From Novosphingobium sp. HII-3 (GTDB lineage: Bacteria; Pseudomonadota; Alphaproteobacteria; Sphingomonadales; Sphingomonadaceae): 64,000 bases of DNA. Position numbers and translations under genes: made by a program. The notes under the pieces were generated by a model. The model saw nothing but the letters and a program-made list of their open reading frames with translations, had not been told where the DNA came from and did not search any database. Shown piece by piece: positions 50,605-59,763 of the stretch (the first letter of the stretch is position 1; each line of letters begins with the position of its first letter). The stretch is taken from positions 1 through 64,000 of the forward strand of contig NZ_PPSM01000066.1 of assembly GCF_002916655.1 (NCBI RefSeq), read 5' to 3'.

Positions 50605-51701
50605 AAAGCTGCATTCGCGTCCGCTTCCGCTGGAACGGGCGGCTCTATCGCGAAACGCTCCAGCTCCAACCCACATCCGCTAACATCAAGGCGGCCGAGC
50701 GCTTGATGGCCCGTGTCCATCAGGAAATCGATCTCGGCGTCTTCGATTATGAAAGCACGTTTCCCAAGGGTGATGCCAAACCCGACCGGAACAAATACGC
50801 GGGCTTCAAGACTTATGCGAAAGAGTGGCTCGCAACGCTCGTAGTCGAGAAATCGACGATGTCCGACTATGTGTCGGCGATCAATAATGTCTGGTCGCCG
50901 GCTTTCGGTGAGCGGCAACTCAAGAGCATCAAGCCGAGCGAGATCAAGAAGGTCATCGCCGACCGGGCGAAGCAGGTCAGCGGCAAGACGATCAACAACA
51001 ACGTCATTCCGCTGCGCGGCATCTTCGAGATGGCTCTCGACGACGAGCTGATCGACCGCTCGCCGCTGGAACGGATCAAGAGCCAGAAGCATCAGAAACG
51101 CGAGCCGGACCCGTTCGACCGGGAAGAGACCGAACGCATCCTCACCTATATGCACGAGCGTTACGACGAGCAGGTCTGGAACTGGTATGAGTTCGCCTTC
51201 GGGACCGGCATGCGTCCCAGCGAACAGATCGTCGTCCAGTGGCGCGACGTCGACTGGAAGCGCCAGTCCATCCGGGTCGAGCGTGCCCGCGTCCGGGCCG
51301 TGGAGAAATCGACCAAGACCAGGACCGTGCGCGACGTCGATCTTACTCCGCGAATGATGGCCGTGCTTAGACGCCAGAAGGCGCACAGCTTCATGCGGGG
51401 GCTCGATTCGCCGATCTTCATCAACCCGGTCACAAACACGCCGTGGCCGGACGTGCAGGATCAGCGGAAGCTCTATTTCCATCCCGCACTGCGTGCGCTC
51501 GGCATCCGCAGCCGTGATGCCTATCAAACGCGCCACACTTACGCGACGACGGCGCTGATGGGCGGGGTGAACCCGGCCTATATCGCCCGTCAGCTTGGCC
51601 ACAAGAGCGCGGCAATGCTGTTCCGGCACTACTCGAAATGGATCGATCACGCGGACTATGGCCGCGAAGCAGCCAAGCTCAATCAGATCTACGGTTCCTG
51701 A
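50565..51701 (+). CDS. int: Tyrosine site-specific integrase
   Basis: 378 aa. An N-terminal arm-binding domain (DUF3596-like: IRVRFRWNGRLYRETLQL) is followed by a SAM-like core-binding domain (YAKEWLATLVVEKSTMSDYV). The catalytic domain has Arg in GTGMRPSEQ, the RHTYATTAL box, LGHKSAAML and the nucleophile Tyr in FRHYSKWI. All catalytic residues are present. The gene ends about 210 bp from the 3' end of tRNA-Glu, so the attachment site is probably in that tRNA. The start at 50565 lies inside the AlpA-like gene. Confidence 0.92.
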   Translation: MGRKRPGTGVEPLKSCIRVRFRWNGRLYRETLQLQPTSANIKAAERLMARVHQEIDLGVFDYESTFPKGDAKPDRNKYAGFKTYAKEWLATLVVEKSTMSDYVSAINNVWSPAFGERQLKSIKPSEIKKVIADRAKQVSGKTINNNVIPLRGIFEMALDDELIDRSPLERIKSQKHQKREPDPFDREETERILTYMHERYDEQVWNWYEFAFGTGMRPSEQIVVQWRDVDWKRQSIRVERARVRAVEKSTKTRTVRDVDLTPRMMAVLRRQKAHSFMRGLDSPIFINPVTNTPWPDVQDQRKLYFHPALRALGIRSRDAYQTRHTYATTALMGGVNPAYIARQLGHKSAAMLFRHYSKWIDHADYGREAAKLNQIYGS

Positions 51702-51844
51702 CGCGGATGTCTGGCTGGTCTGTGGGGAGGGCTTGCCTGTCGGTGGCGGCTGCCGCGAACGAATCCCTCGTCTACTGGGCAGCTATTGAGGTGATCTAAA
51801 AGAGCCTGGAACGGGGGCTGGGGTGGCCTCGAAAAACGCCAAAT

Positions 51845-51863
51845 GTGCCACGAAAGTGCCACG
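51845..51863. repeat. Direct repeat GTGCCACG, possible integrase arm sites
   Basis: GTGCCACG at 51845-51852 and again at 51856-51863, 11 bp apart, between int and the tRNA. Spacing and position fit arm-type binding sites for the integrase near attR. Confidence 0.4.
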
Positions 51864-51909
51864 GAAACCGCATTTTCGCGATTCCCCCTAACAATATCAA
51901 CTACTTAGC

Positions 51910-51985
51910 TGGTGACCCCTACGGGACTCGAACCCGTGTTTCAGCCGTGAAAGGGCCGCGTCCTAGACCGCTAGACGAAGGGGCC
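51910..51985 (-). tRNA. tRNA-Glu (UUC)
   Basis: 76 nt with encoded CCA. Cloverleaf arms pair (acceptor GGCCCCT with AGGGGTC plus wobble), the anticodon loop CUUUCAC gives anticodon UUC, and the T loop is GTTCGAGTCCC. Its 3' end faces the integrase, as expected for the integration target. Confidence 0.95.
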
Positions 51986-52007
51986 TTGTTGTTCCGCCAA
52001 GATCTGG

Positions 52008-52083
52008 TGGTGACCCCTACGGGACTCGAACCCGTGTTTCAGCCGTGAGAGGGCCGCGTCCTAGACCGCTAGACGAAGGGGCC
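52008..52083 (-). tRNA. tRNA-Glu (CUC)
   Basis: 76 nt with encoded CCA, identical to its neighbours except for one base in the anticodon (loop CUCUCAC, anticodon CUC). Arms fold as in the other two copies. 22 bp separate it from the first copy and 36 bp from the third. Confidence 0.95.
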
Positions 52084-52119
52084 ATAAAGGCAATTTAACG
52101 CTGCCTCCCGCGCAACCGA

Positions 52120-52195
52120 TGGTGACCCCTACGGGACTCGAACCCGTGTTTCAGCCGTGAAAGGGCCGCGTCCTAGACCGCTAGACGAAGGGGCC
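52120..52195 (-). tRNA. tRNA-Glu (UUC)
   Basis: 76 nt, identical to the copy at 51910-51985, anticodon UUC, CCA encoded. It is the first of the three in transcription order, downstream of recJ. Confidence 0.95.
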
Positions 52196-52216
52196 AGCCG
52201 GGTTGCGCCGGAGGCA

Positions 52217-52241
52217 GGACCGGCCCTCTAGCGGCCGGTCC
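52217..52241 (-). terminator. Hairpin between recJ and the tRNA array
   Basis: A 9-bp perfect stem GGACCGGCC/GGCCGGTCC with a 7-nt loop. No T-tract follows on the minus strand, so it may be a weak terminator or processing signal. Confidence 0.35.
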
Positions 52242-52284
52242 CGGGGTGGTCAACCCTGCCGATGCGAATTTGTGGATTTTCTTT

Positions 52285-54072
52285 TCAATCGCAGAACGCT
52301 GCGTCGTCGAGGTGGAGTTCGGCTGCGGGGCGGCTGCCCCAATCGTCGATCTTTGCGCGGCCCGCCAGCCACAGCTTGCGACCCTGAGAGGCGTGGAGCA
52401 GAGCCTGTCCCATGTCCGTTTCCGCAGATCGGAAAGCCATGGCCTTGAAGCGGCCGCCATCGGGCCCGGACACGATCAGGCGCAGGTGGTCTGCGCCGAC
52501 CACGTCAGCCTTGACGATCCGCACCGGGCCGACCGCGACACGCGGGCCAGGCCAGCCCATACCGTAAGGACCGGCGCTTTCGAGTGTCTCGACGAGGGAC
52601 GGGGTCAGTCCGCCCGGCGACACCGCGAGGTCCAGCAGCATGTGGCGGTTGGCGCTGGCGCGGGTGACGTCGGCGGCAAGGCGGTCGTCCAGCCATTCCG
52701 ACAGCGCCTCCAGCTTGCCGGGGGCCACGGTGAGACCGCAGGCCATGGCATGACCGCCGCCAGCCACGAGGAGGCCTGCCTCACGCGCGGCGATTATGGC
52801 GGCGCCCAGATCCACGCCCGCGATCGAGCGCCCCGAACCCTTTCCGTTGCCGGCCTCGTCGGCCTCCTGCGCGATGACCAGAGCGGGCTTTCCCGTCTTC
52901 TCCTTGATCCGGCCCGCAACGATGCCGATCACGCCGGGGTGCCATCCGGCTCCCGCCAGCACGAGCACGGAGCGGTTGTGCTGCCGCTCGATCTGCGCTT
53001 CGGCCATCTCCTGCACCGCTTGTTCGATGGCCCGCCGCTCGTCGTTGAGACGGGATAGCTGCGCAGCGATCGTCCGGGCCTCTTCCGCGTCGGTGGTGGT
53101 GAGGAGGCGCACGCCCAGCGTCGATTCCCCGACGCGTCCGCCCGCGTTGATGCGAGGCCCCAGCGCGAATCCGAGGTCGCTGCAGGTGGGGGCGCGTCCG
53201 AGGCGACTCGCGTCGATCAGGGCGGACATGCCGATGTTGTCGCGCCGTGCCATGATCTTCAGCCCTTGCGCCACCAGCGCGCGGTTCAGGCCATGCAGGG
53301 CTGCAACGTCCGCCACGGTGCCGAGGGCCACGAGATCGAGAAGAGCGAAGAGGTCCGGTTCCCGGCGGCTCTCGAAGTAGCCGTGGCGGCGCAGCGCCCG
53401 TACGGTCGCGACGGCGAGGAGAAAGGCAACGCCGACAGCCGCTAGATGCCCGTGGGAGGCGGCGAGAACATCCTCGTCAAGCCGGTTGGGATTGACGAGG
53501 GCGGCGGCTCGCGGAAGCTCCGGAGAGCACTTGTGGTGGTCCACCACGATGACGTCCACGCCGGCCTCATGGGCCATCTCCAGCGCTTCGTGCGCCATTG
53601 CTCCGCAGTCCACCGTGACGATCAGGCTGGAGCCCTCTGCGGATAGCCGCACGAGCGCCTCACCGCTGGGGCCGTAGCCTTCCAGAAGGCGGTCGGGTAT
53701 GTAGTAGCCGGCCGTGTGGCCCAGTCCCCTCAGCAGCAGGATCAGCAACGCGGCGCTGGTCGCACCGTCGACGTCGTAGTCGCCATAGATGGTGACGGTC
53801 TCATTCGTCATCACCGCCTGCGCCAGCCTCTCGGCGGCAGCGTCCATGTCGCGGAACGCGGAAGGGTCGGGCAGGAACGCCCGAAGCGAAGGGTTGCGAT
53901 GGCGGTCCAGATCGTCGCGGGCGACGCCGCGCGAGAGGAGGAGTTGCGTGACGATATCATCTTCGAGGCCAGACGGACCTTCGCTCAGGTCCATATTGCC
54001 GCCGCGCCAGTGCCAGGCCTTGCCTGTCAGCGAACGGTCGATCCCGAAAACACAAGCGGATCGTGATTCCAT
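52285..54072 (-). CDS. recJ: Single-stranded-DNA-specific exonuclease RecJ
   Basis: 595 aa. DHH phosphoesterase motifs: TIYGDYDVDGATSAALLI, VTVDCGA, VVDHHKC; then DHHA1 (RSIAGVDLGAAI, LVAGGGHAMACGLTV) and an OB-like C-terminal domain. It degrades single-stranded DNA 5' to 3' in recombination and mismatch repair. The first ATG is supported because FGIDRSLTGKAWHW resembles RecJ N-termini. Confidence 0.93.
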   Translation of the reverse strand: MESRSACVFGIDRSLTGKAWHWRGGNMDLSEGPSGLEDDIVTQLLLSRGVARDDLDRHRNPSLRAFLPDPSAFRDMDAAAERLAQAVMTNETVTIYGDYDVDGATSAALLILLLRGLGHTAGYYIPDRLLEGYGPSGEALVRLSAEGSSLIVTVDCGAMAHEALEMAHEAGVDVIVVDHHKCSPELPRAAALVNPNRLDEDVLAASHGHLAAVGVAFLLAVATVRALRRHGYFESRREPDLFALLDLVALGTVADVAALHGLNRALVAQGLKIMARRDNIGMSALIDASRLGRAPTCSDLGFALGPRINAGGRVGESTLGVRLLTTTDAEEARTIAAQLSRLNDERRAIEQAVQEMAEAQIERQHNRSVLVLAGAGWHPGVIGIVAGRIKEKTGKPALVIAQEADEAGNGKGSGRSIAGVDLGAAIIAAREAGLLVAGGGHAMACGLTVAPGKLEALSEWLDDRLAADVTRASANRHMLLDLAVSPGGLTPSLVETLESAGPYGMGWPGPRVAVGPVRIVKADVVGADHLRLIVSGPDGGRFKAMAFRSAETDMGQALLHASQGRKLWLAGRAKIDDWGSRPAAELHLDDAAFCD

Positions 54073-54150
54073 GCCGGCAGCGTTACCGTACGGTCCTTCC
54101 CACGGGAAGTGCCGTCGGTATGATCAGCCGGGGGGAGGGGAGACGATTCT

Positions 54151-54624
54151 GTGTTCGTCATAATCTGGCATAGCCGCACAGGAGCTGCCCGCGCGATGGC
54201 GTCGGCAATTTGCGACGGCGCAGAAGGCCGCGGCCGGCTGCTGGCTGCCGAGGAGGCGCAGCCCGCGGATCTGTTCTCCGCCTCCGGCTACGTCTTTGTC
54301 TGCCCCGAAAACCTCGGCTCGATGACGGGCATGATGAAGGACCTATTCGATCGCTGCTATTATCCGCTGCTTGGCCGGGTCGAAGGGCGCCCCTATGCCA
54401 CGGCGATAGCGGCGGGTTCGGACGGACGCGGCGCGCAGGCGCAGATCGATCGCATCGTCACGGGTTGGCGGCTGCGGAGAGTGGCAGACCCGCTGATCGT
54501 AAACCTTGGCGTGCAATCTCCCGAGGCCATACTTGCCGAAAAACGGGTAGCGTCCGAAGCTCTGGACCAGTGCCACCAACTTGGTGCGGCGATCGCAGAG
54601 GGATTGGCCCTGGGCATATTCTGA
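54151..54624 (+). CDS. Flavodoxin-like / NAD(P)H reductase-like protein
   Basis: 157 aa. It starts with a GTG after GGGGGAGGGGAG. The flavodoxin-like phosphate loop HSRTGAARAMA and FVCPENLGSMTGMMKDLFDR are typical of NADPH-dependent FMN reductase-like folds. Role unknown. It is divergent from recJ and directly followed by the next gene. Confidence 0.75.
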   Translation: MFVIIWHSRTGAARAMASAICDGAEGRGRLLAAEEAQPADLFSASGYVFVCPENLGSMTGMMKDLFDRCYYPLLGRVEGRPYATAIAAGSDGRGAQAQIDRIVTGWRLRRVADPLIVNLGVQSPEAILAEKRVASEALDQCHQLGAAIAEGLALGIF

Positions 54625-54628
54625 GAGG

Positions 54629-55417
54629 ATGACGGACGTGGGGAATAATGTGTCAGCACTGTCGGAGCCAGCGGACGGGCAGATGATGACCGGTAGTCCG
54701 GACGCATTCACCTTGCTGTTCAGGCGTGGCGAGAGGCCGGATGCGGCGGCGATGGTCCGATGCCTCGCACGCGCTCGGGAGGCGGGGTTTCGGGTACACG
54801 CCAGTGAAGAAGCGGAGTTGTCGGGAGGCCTGCTTGAAGTCACGGCTGCCGGTTTGACGTTCGACCTTGGTGGACTGGCTCCAGGAGCGGCTCTACCTGC
54901 TTTCCAGCCGCTGCAATGGCTTGGCTTCGAAGGCTCACCGGACCGCTCATTGATCGAGCGGGTGGAAGTGCGGGCGGGAAATCACATCCGCGCCGGGGCT
55001 TCCCTGCACCCCGTGATGAAAGTGATGACCAGCCTTGTGGCTGCTCTCGCACTTGATCTTCCAGTTCGCGCTGTCGGATGGGGACCGTCGGGCATCCTGA
55101 TGGAGCCGGGATATTTCTGCCGCATGGTGCTTGGCTGGCTTAGCGGTGGCCTGTTCCCGGCGCGCGGCCTTGTCGCACTCGTGCCGGCGCCGGACGGCGG
55201 CCTGACCAGCCGTGGCCTGTCCGCCTTCATCGGGCAGGAGATTCAGATGGAAGGCGCCTCCGCCGATAGCGTGCAGGTTGCGCAACTTGTGATCGACGAT
55301 CTGGTGAAGCGTGGCGGCATGAACGCACCGGGCTCGCTCAGCGTCGGTGCGCGTAAATTCCTTGTCGAGCCCTCCCGCTTCGGAAAGCGCCTGCATATCT
55401 GGGGCCAGGACGACTGA
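54629..55417 (+). CDS. Hypothetical cytoplasmic protein
   Basis: 262 aa. No signal peptide and no recognisable domain; FRRGERPDAAAMVRCLARAR and a central region with WGPSGILMEPGYFCRM stand out. It starts 4 nt after the flavodoxin-like gene stop and is likely cotranscribed. Possibly a DUF4261-type fold, but I cannot show this. Confidence 0.6.
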   Translation: MTDVGNNVSALSEPADGQMMTGSPDAFTLLFRRGERPDAAAMVRCLARAREAGFRVHASEEAELSGGLLEVTAAGLTFDLGGLAPGAALPAFQPLQWLGFEGSPDRSLIERVEVRAGNHIRAGASLHPVMKVMTSLVAALALDLPVRAVGWGPSGILMEPGYFCRMVLGWLSGGLFPARGLVALVPAPDGGLTSRGLSAFIGQEIQMEGASADSVQVAQLVIDDLVKRGGMNAPGSLSVGARKFLVEPSRFGKRLHIWGQDD

Positions 55418-55438
55418 TGCCGCCCTTTCACCGTGGGA

Positions 55439-56392
55439 TCACGCTATAGGAGCGCGGGCTTGCAGTTCGGCTTTCGCAGCCTCGTACTGAGCCTCCAGAG
55501 TGGCCACCCGGTCCGCAACAGGCTCGACCCGGTGAATGGCCCCGATGCCCTGTCCCGCGCCCCAGATGTCCTTCCAGGCCTTGGCTGCGCTGCTGCCGCC
55601 GGAGCCGAAATCCATCTGGCTCTTGTCGCCTTGAGGAAGATTGTACGGGTCCATCCCGGCCGCCACGATAGAGGCACGAAGATAGTTGCCGTGAACGCCT
55701 GTGAAGAGGTTGGAATAGATGATGTCCGAGGCGTGACCGTCGACGATCGCCTGCTTGTAGCCTTCAGCGGCGTTGGCCTCCGTCGTGGCGATCCACGGCG
55801 TTCCGATATAGGCGAAATCCGCGCCCATCGCCTGGGCTGCCAATATCGACCGGCCATTCGCGATGGAGCCCGAGAGAGCGAGCGGACCGTCGAACCACTC
55901 CCGGATTTCCTGCACCAGCGCGAAAGGCGACTGCGGACCGGCGTGGCCGCCCGCGCCGGCGGCAACGGCAATCAGGCCGTCGGCGCCCTTTTCTACGGCC
56001 TTGCGGGCAAAGGTGTTGTCGATCACATCATGCAGGACGATTCCGCCCCAGCCGTGGACAGCGGCGTTCACCTCCACGTTCGCGCCCAGCGACGTGATGA
56101 CAAGAGGAACCTTCCACTTTTCAAGGATCGCGAGATCCTCCTGAAGGCGTGAATTGGTTTTGTGAACGATGAGGTTTACGGCGAACGGCACGCCGCTCCC
56201 GGCGGTCTCCTCATGGATGCGGTGAAGCCATTCGTCCAGCTGGCTGGCGGGGCGCGCGTTCAGCGCGGGGAAACTGCCGACGATCCCGCTGCGAACCTGC
56301 GCGATGACCAGCTCCGGATTAGACACGATGAACATCGGCGCCGCGATCACCGGAAGGCGCAGCGACTGGAACAGCGCGGGCAGGGGCATCAT
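55439..56392 (-). CDS. Nitronate monooxygenase / 2-nitropropane dioxygenase-like
   Basis: 317 aa TIM-barrel FMN enzyme. The N-terminal LPVIAAPMFIVSNPELVIAQ, the glycine-rich VAAGAGGHAG with the active-site His and the FMN-phosphate segment GADFAYIGTPW mark the NMO family, which oxidises nitroalkanes or related substrates. Start at 56392, with GGAG just upstream; an ATG one codon later has slightly better spacing. Divergent from the MaoC-fold gene. Confidence 0.85.
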   Translation of the reverse strand: MMPLPALFQSLRLPVIAAPMFIVSNPELVIAQVRSGIVGSFPALNARPASQLDEWLHRIHEETAGSGVPFAVNLIVHKTNSRLQEDLAILEKWKVPLVITSLGANVEVNAAVHGWGGIVLHDVIDNTFARKAVEKGADGLIAVAAGAGGHAGPQSPFALVQEIREWFDGPLALSGSIANGRSILAAQAMGADFAYIGTPWIATTEANAAEGYKQAIVDGHASDIIYSNLFTGVHGNYLRASIVAAGMDPYNLPQGDKSQMDFGSGGSSAAKAWKDIWGAGQGIGAIHRVEPVADRVATLEAQYEAAKAELQARAPIA

Positions 56393-56572
56393 GTCTCCGT
56401 TTAATCGAACGCTTAAGCGTTTCGCATAAGCCGCCTCGCGAAAACTGTCGAGGGAGGATGGGCATACCGCCCCCGCGTTTCCCGCCTGGCGAAGCAGCCA
56501 ACAGGGATGACGTTTCCTCTCTGCACTAATAGACACCATTGTCGATTAAGTGCTGTGGGAGAAGTTATCGTC

Positions 56573-57748
56573 ATGACAGAGGTTGCGGAGCAAACGTTCG
56601 ATTGCTCGGATATCGATCAGTATCTGGGCAAAGTCATTGATTCCTCACCCTTGCGGGAACCGTTGGGAAACAATGACATACGGCGCTGGGTTCAGGCGAT
56701 GCATTACCCAAATCTCGCTCACTTCGACCCCGCGTACGCCGCCAACAGCCGCTGGGGTCGCCTCGTCGCACCGCAAAGCTTTCCGATCGTGATGGACGAT
56801 GGGCACGGGACGGCGCCTTCATGCGTGGGCAAGATCGAGAACTCGCACCTGCTCTTCGGTGGAGACGAGTTCTGGCACTACGGCCCTCGCATCTTCGGCG
56901 GAGATGTCGTCACCAACGAGCGGGTCCCGTTCGATTACGTCGTCAAGAACACCGGCTTTGGACCGACGTGCTTCCAGCGTGGCGACAACTTCTACCGCAA
57001 CCAGAACGGCGAGTTGATCGCAAAGCAGCGTTCCACGGCCATTCGTTACCGCGCTTCGGCAGGTGGCGACACGGTCAACTCGGCCGAATTCGAGGAGCCG
57101 GAATGGACGGACGCAGAGCTGGAACAGCTGGAGGAACGCAAGTTCGCATGGATTCAGATGCTGCATGACCTGGGTCATGACGAGCGCTGGTGGGATGACG
57201 TCAACGTGGGCGACCAGCTGCCGGAGCGTGTTTTCGGCCCGCACACGGTGGCCAGCTTCACGACGGAATGGCGCTCGTTCCTGTTTACCACCTGGGGGAC
57301 GCTCGACCGCCGTGAACTGAACCTGGAAGCGCTCGGCTTCACCAAAGAAATGGCGGGCCACGAGAACGATCCGCACATGGAACGGATCAATCCGGAGCTG
57401 ACCGATGGCGCTTACTTTGGCCCTTCACGCGGTCATCTGTTCCCGAAATACGCCCGCAAGATCGGGATGCCGCGCGCCTACGGGTACGGTGCATCGATGG
57501 GTGCATGGGTGACGGACTATCTCGCAGGCTGGGCCGGTGAGTGGGGAATGGTCGTTCACTCCACCGCCAACTACCGCGGGCCGGCGCTTTCGGGCGACAT
57601 CACGATCCAGACGGCTGAGGTCGTCGACAAGATGGTGGACGAGGAGGGCCGTCATCTCGTGCAGGTCAAGCACCTGATGGAGAACCAGAAGGGCGTGAAG
57701 ATGTGTGTTGGCGTCGCGGAGATCGAACTGCCCAAAAAGAAGGGCTGA
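56573..57748 (+). CDS. MaoC-fold acyl dehydratase, double hot-dog
   Basis: 391 aa. A FAS1-type N-terminal hot-dog (about 20-170; NNDIRRWVQAMHYPNLAHFD, PTCFQRGDNFYRNQNG) and a C-terminal half (about 220-385; GHLFPKYARKIGMPRAYGYG) as in large MaoC-like hydratases of lipid or steroid metabolism. The likely reaction is hydration of an enoyl-CoA; the substrate cannot be told from sequence. It ends just before a bidirectional terminator shared with leuA. Confidence 0.8.
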   Translation: MTEVAEQTFDCSDIDQYLGKVIDSSPLREPLGNNDIRRWVQAMHYPNLAHFDPAYAANSRWGRLVAPQSFPIVMDDGHGTAPSCVGKIENSHLLFGGDEFWHYGPRIFGGDVVTNERVPFDYVVKNTGFGPTCFQRGDNFYRNQNGELIAKQRSTAIRYRASAGGDTVNSAEFEEPEWTDAELEQLEERKFAWIQMLHDLGHDERWWDDVNVGDQLPERVFGPHTVASFTTEWRSFLFTTWGTLDRRELNLEALGFTKEMAGHENDPHMERINPELTDGAYFGPSRGHLFPKYARKIGMPRAYGYGASMGAWVTDYLAGWAGEWGMVVHSTANYRGPALSGDITIQTAEVVDKMVDEEGRHLVQVKHLMENQKGVKMCVGVAEIELPKKKG

Positions 57749-57786
57749 TCTGCACCAAGTCGGCGCATCCGGCCGCCGCGCAACGA

Positions 57787-57818
57787 AAAAGGGTCCGATC
57801 TTTCGATCGGACCCTTTT
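57787..57818. terminator. Bidirectional intrinsic terminator
   Basis: A 14-bp perfect stem (GGTCCGATC core flanked by A4 and T4) with a TTTC loop between the convergent MaoC-fold gene and leuA. The A- and T-tracts on each side let it work in both directions. Confidence 0.9.
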
Positions 57819-57842
57819 CTATTTCCCGGCAGCGGACGTCGG

Positions 57843-59510
57843 TCAGGCGGCGTTCGCCGCGCTCAGTACGGCACGAACGCCTGCGGTAGCCACATCCTCA
57901 TCGATGCCCACGCCCCAGACGGTGCGGCCATCGGCGAGGACACATTCCACATAGGCGGCAGCGCGCGCATCGCTGCTCTGCCCCATCGAATGCTCGGCAT
58001 AGTCGCGCACTTCGAGCTGAACGCCAAAGCTATCCGCCAATGTGGCGGTAACGGACGAGATCAGGCCGTTGCCACGGCCGGAAACGGATCGTTCCTCACC
58101 ATCGACGCCGATCTTGCCTGCGAAGATGCGCGTGTTGTCCGCACCCTTCGCTTCGTCCCAATCGATCAGCTGGAAGCGCTGGCCGTCTTCCAGGCGGTAG
58201 GCCTTGCGGAACACATCCCAGATGTCGGTCGCCTGCAGTTCGCGGCCCAGTTCGTCCGCCAGTTCCTGCACATGCTTGGAGAAGTGCGCCTGCATCCGCT
58301 TGGGCAGCTTAAGTCCCTGATCCTGCTCGATCACCCAGGCGAAGCCGCCCTTGCCGGACTGGGAATTGACACGAATGACGGCTTCGTAGCTGCGGCCGAG
58401 GTCCGCCGGGTCGATCGGCAGATACGGCACGGACCAGATCTGGTCGTTCCGCTTTTCCTGAGCCGCGAAGCCCTTCTTGATGGCGTCCTGGTGCGACCCG
58501 GAAAACGCGGTAAACACCAGTTCGCCGCCATAGGGATGACGCTCGGTGACCTTGAGCTGGTTGCAGTACTCGACGGTCTGGATCACCTCGTCGATGTCCG
58601 AGAAATCGAGGCCGGGTGCGACCCCCTGCGTGTACATGTTCATCGCCACCGTCACGAGGCAGCAGTTGCCGGTGCGCTCACCGTTGCCGAACAGGCAACC
58701 TTCCACACGGTCCGCACCCGCCATCAGGCCCAACTCGGCCGCCGCAACGCCGGTGCCCCGGTCGTTGTGTGTGTGCAGCGAAATCACCGCCGCATCGCGG
58801 TTGGGCAGGTTACGGCAGAAATACTCGATCTGGTCGGCGTAGATGTTCGGCGTTGCGGCTTCCACCGTAGCCGGCAGGTTGAGGATAATGGGGTTCTCAG
58901 GCGTAGGCTTGAGGATCTCCATCACCGCTTCGCAGCACTCGATCGAGAAATCGAGTTCCGCCGTCGAGAAGGTTTCGGGCGAGTACTCGAAGTGCCATTT
59001 CGTCTGCGGGTGGCGAGCCGCCTGATCGCGCAGGACCTTGGCGCCCGCTTCAGCGATGGCGCGGATTTCGTGGCGTTCCATCCCGAACACCACGTTGCGC
59101 CACAGCGGCGAAACAGCGTTGTACAGGTGAACGATGGCGCTGTGCGCGCCGGCGAGGCTTTCGAATGACCGCTCGATCAGATCCTGGCGCGACTGGGTGA
59201 GCACTTGAACCAGCACGTCATCCGGAATGCGATCGTGATCGACCAGGCCACGGATGAAATCGAACTCGGTCGCACCCGCGCTGGGGAATCCGACCTCGAT
59301 CTCCTTCAGTCCGACTTTCACCAGGAGATCGAAAAACCGGTTCTTCTTCTCCGCACCCATCGGATCGATGAGAGCCTGATTTCCATCGCGCAGGTCCGTC
59401 GACAGCCACCGCGGCGCCTTGGTGATGACCTGCGACGGCCACTGCCGGTTCGGCAGATCGATCTGCGGGAAAGGGCGATACTTGACCGAGGGGTCTTTCA
59501 GCATGGTCAT
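57843..59510 (-). CDS. leuA: 2-isopropylmalate synthase
   Basis: 555 aa, the long type 2 form. HMGL TIM-barrel motifs: STDLRDGNQALIDPM, EVGFPSAGATEFDF, SLHTHNDRGTGVAAAELGL, GCLFGNGERTGNCCL; the C-terminal LeuA regulatory domain is present. It condenses 2-ketoisovalerate with acetyl-CoA in leucine synthesis. A leucine-rich leader peptide lies about 90 nt upstream, suggesting attenuation. Confidence 0.95.
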   Translation of the reverse strand: MTMLKDPSVKYRPFPQIDLPNRQWPSQVITKAPRWLSTDLRDGNQALIDPMGAEKKNRFFDLLVKVGLKEIEVGFPSAGATEFDFIRGLVDHDRIPDDVLVQVLTQSRQDLIERSFESLAGAHSAIVHLYNAVSPLWRNVVFGMERHEIRAIAEAGAKVLRDQAARHPQTKWHFEYSPETFSTAELDFSIECCEAVMEILKPTPENPIILNLPATVEAATPNIYADQIEYFCRNLPNRDAAVISLHTHNDRGTGVAAAELGLMAGADRVEGCLFGNGERTGNCCLVTVAMNMYTQGVAPGLDFSDIDEVIQTVEYCNQLKVTERHPYGGELVFTAFSGSHQDAIKKGFAAQEKRNDQIWSVPYLPIDPADLGRSYEAVIRVNSQSGKGGFAWVIEQDQGLKLPKRMQAHFSKHVQELADELGRELQATDIWDVFRKAYRLEDGQRFQLIDWDEAKGADNTRIFAGKIGVDGEERSVSGRGNGLISSVTATLADSFGVQLEVRDYAEHSMGQSSDARAAAYVECVLADGRTVWGVGIDEDVATAGVRAVLSAANAA

Positions 59511-59598
59511 GGGTAATCTCGCTCGGATATTTGGTCTGCAGCTATGGTCGGGTCAGGGTCCCTTGAGCGCCGAGCGCGCCGCAGGCCGACGCGTCACC

Positions 59599-59649
59599 TC
59601 ACGCCCAAGGGCGGGTAAGTCGCAGGGTAAGGCCGAGACGAAGGGTCAT
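59599..59649 (-). promoter_or_regulatory. leuL: Leucine-rich leader peptide (leu attenuator candidate)
   Basis: A 16-codon ORF, MTLRLGLTLRLTRPWA, ends about 88 nt before leuA on the same strand. Five of 16 codons are Leu, and an AGG-rich sequence precedes the ATG. Leu-codon leader peptides upstream of leuA are the classic attenuation design. Downstream GC-rich inverted segments could form alternative hairpins, but no U-tract was seen. Confidence 0.5.
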
Positions 59650-59763
59650 GGAGTGCCTATGCGCACGTGTGGCAGCGATGTAAAGAGGCAAAGCGCCAGG
59701 GGCGAAAACCGTCACCTGGAGCCTCGTAGAAACCAGCGCCGATCGGCACAGCCGCAAGGACGA

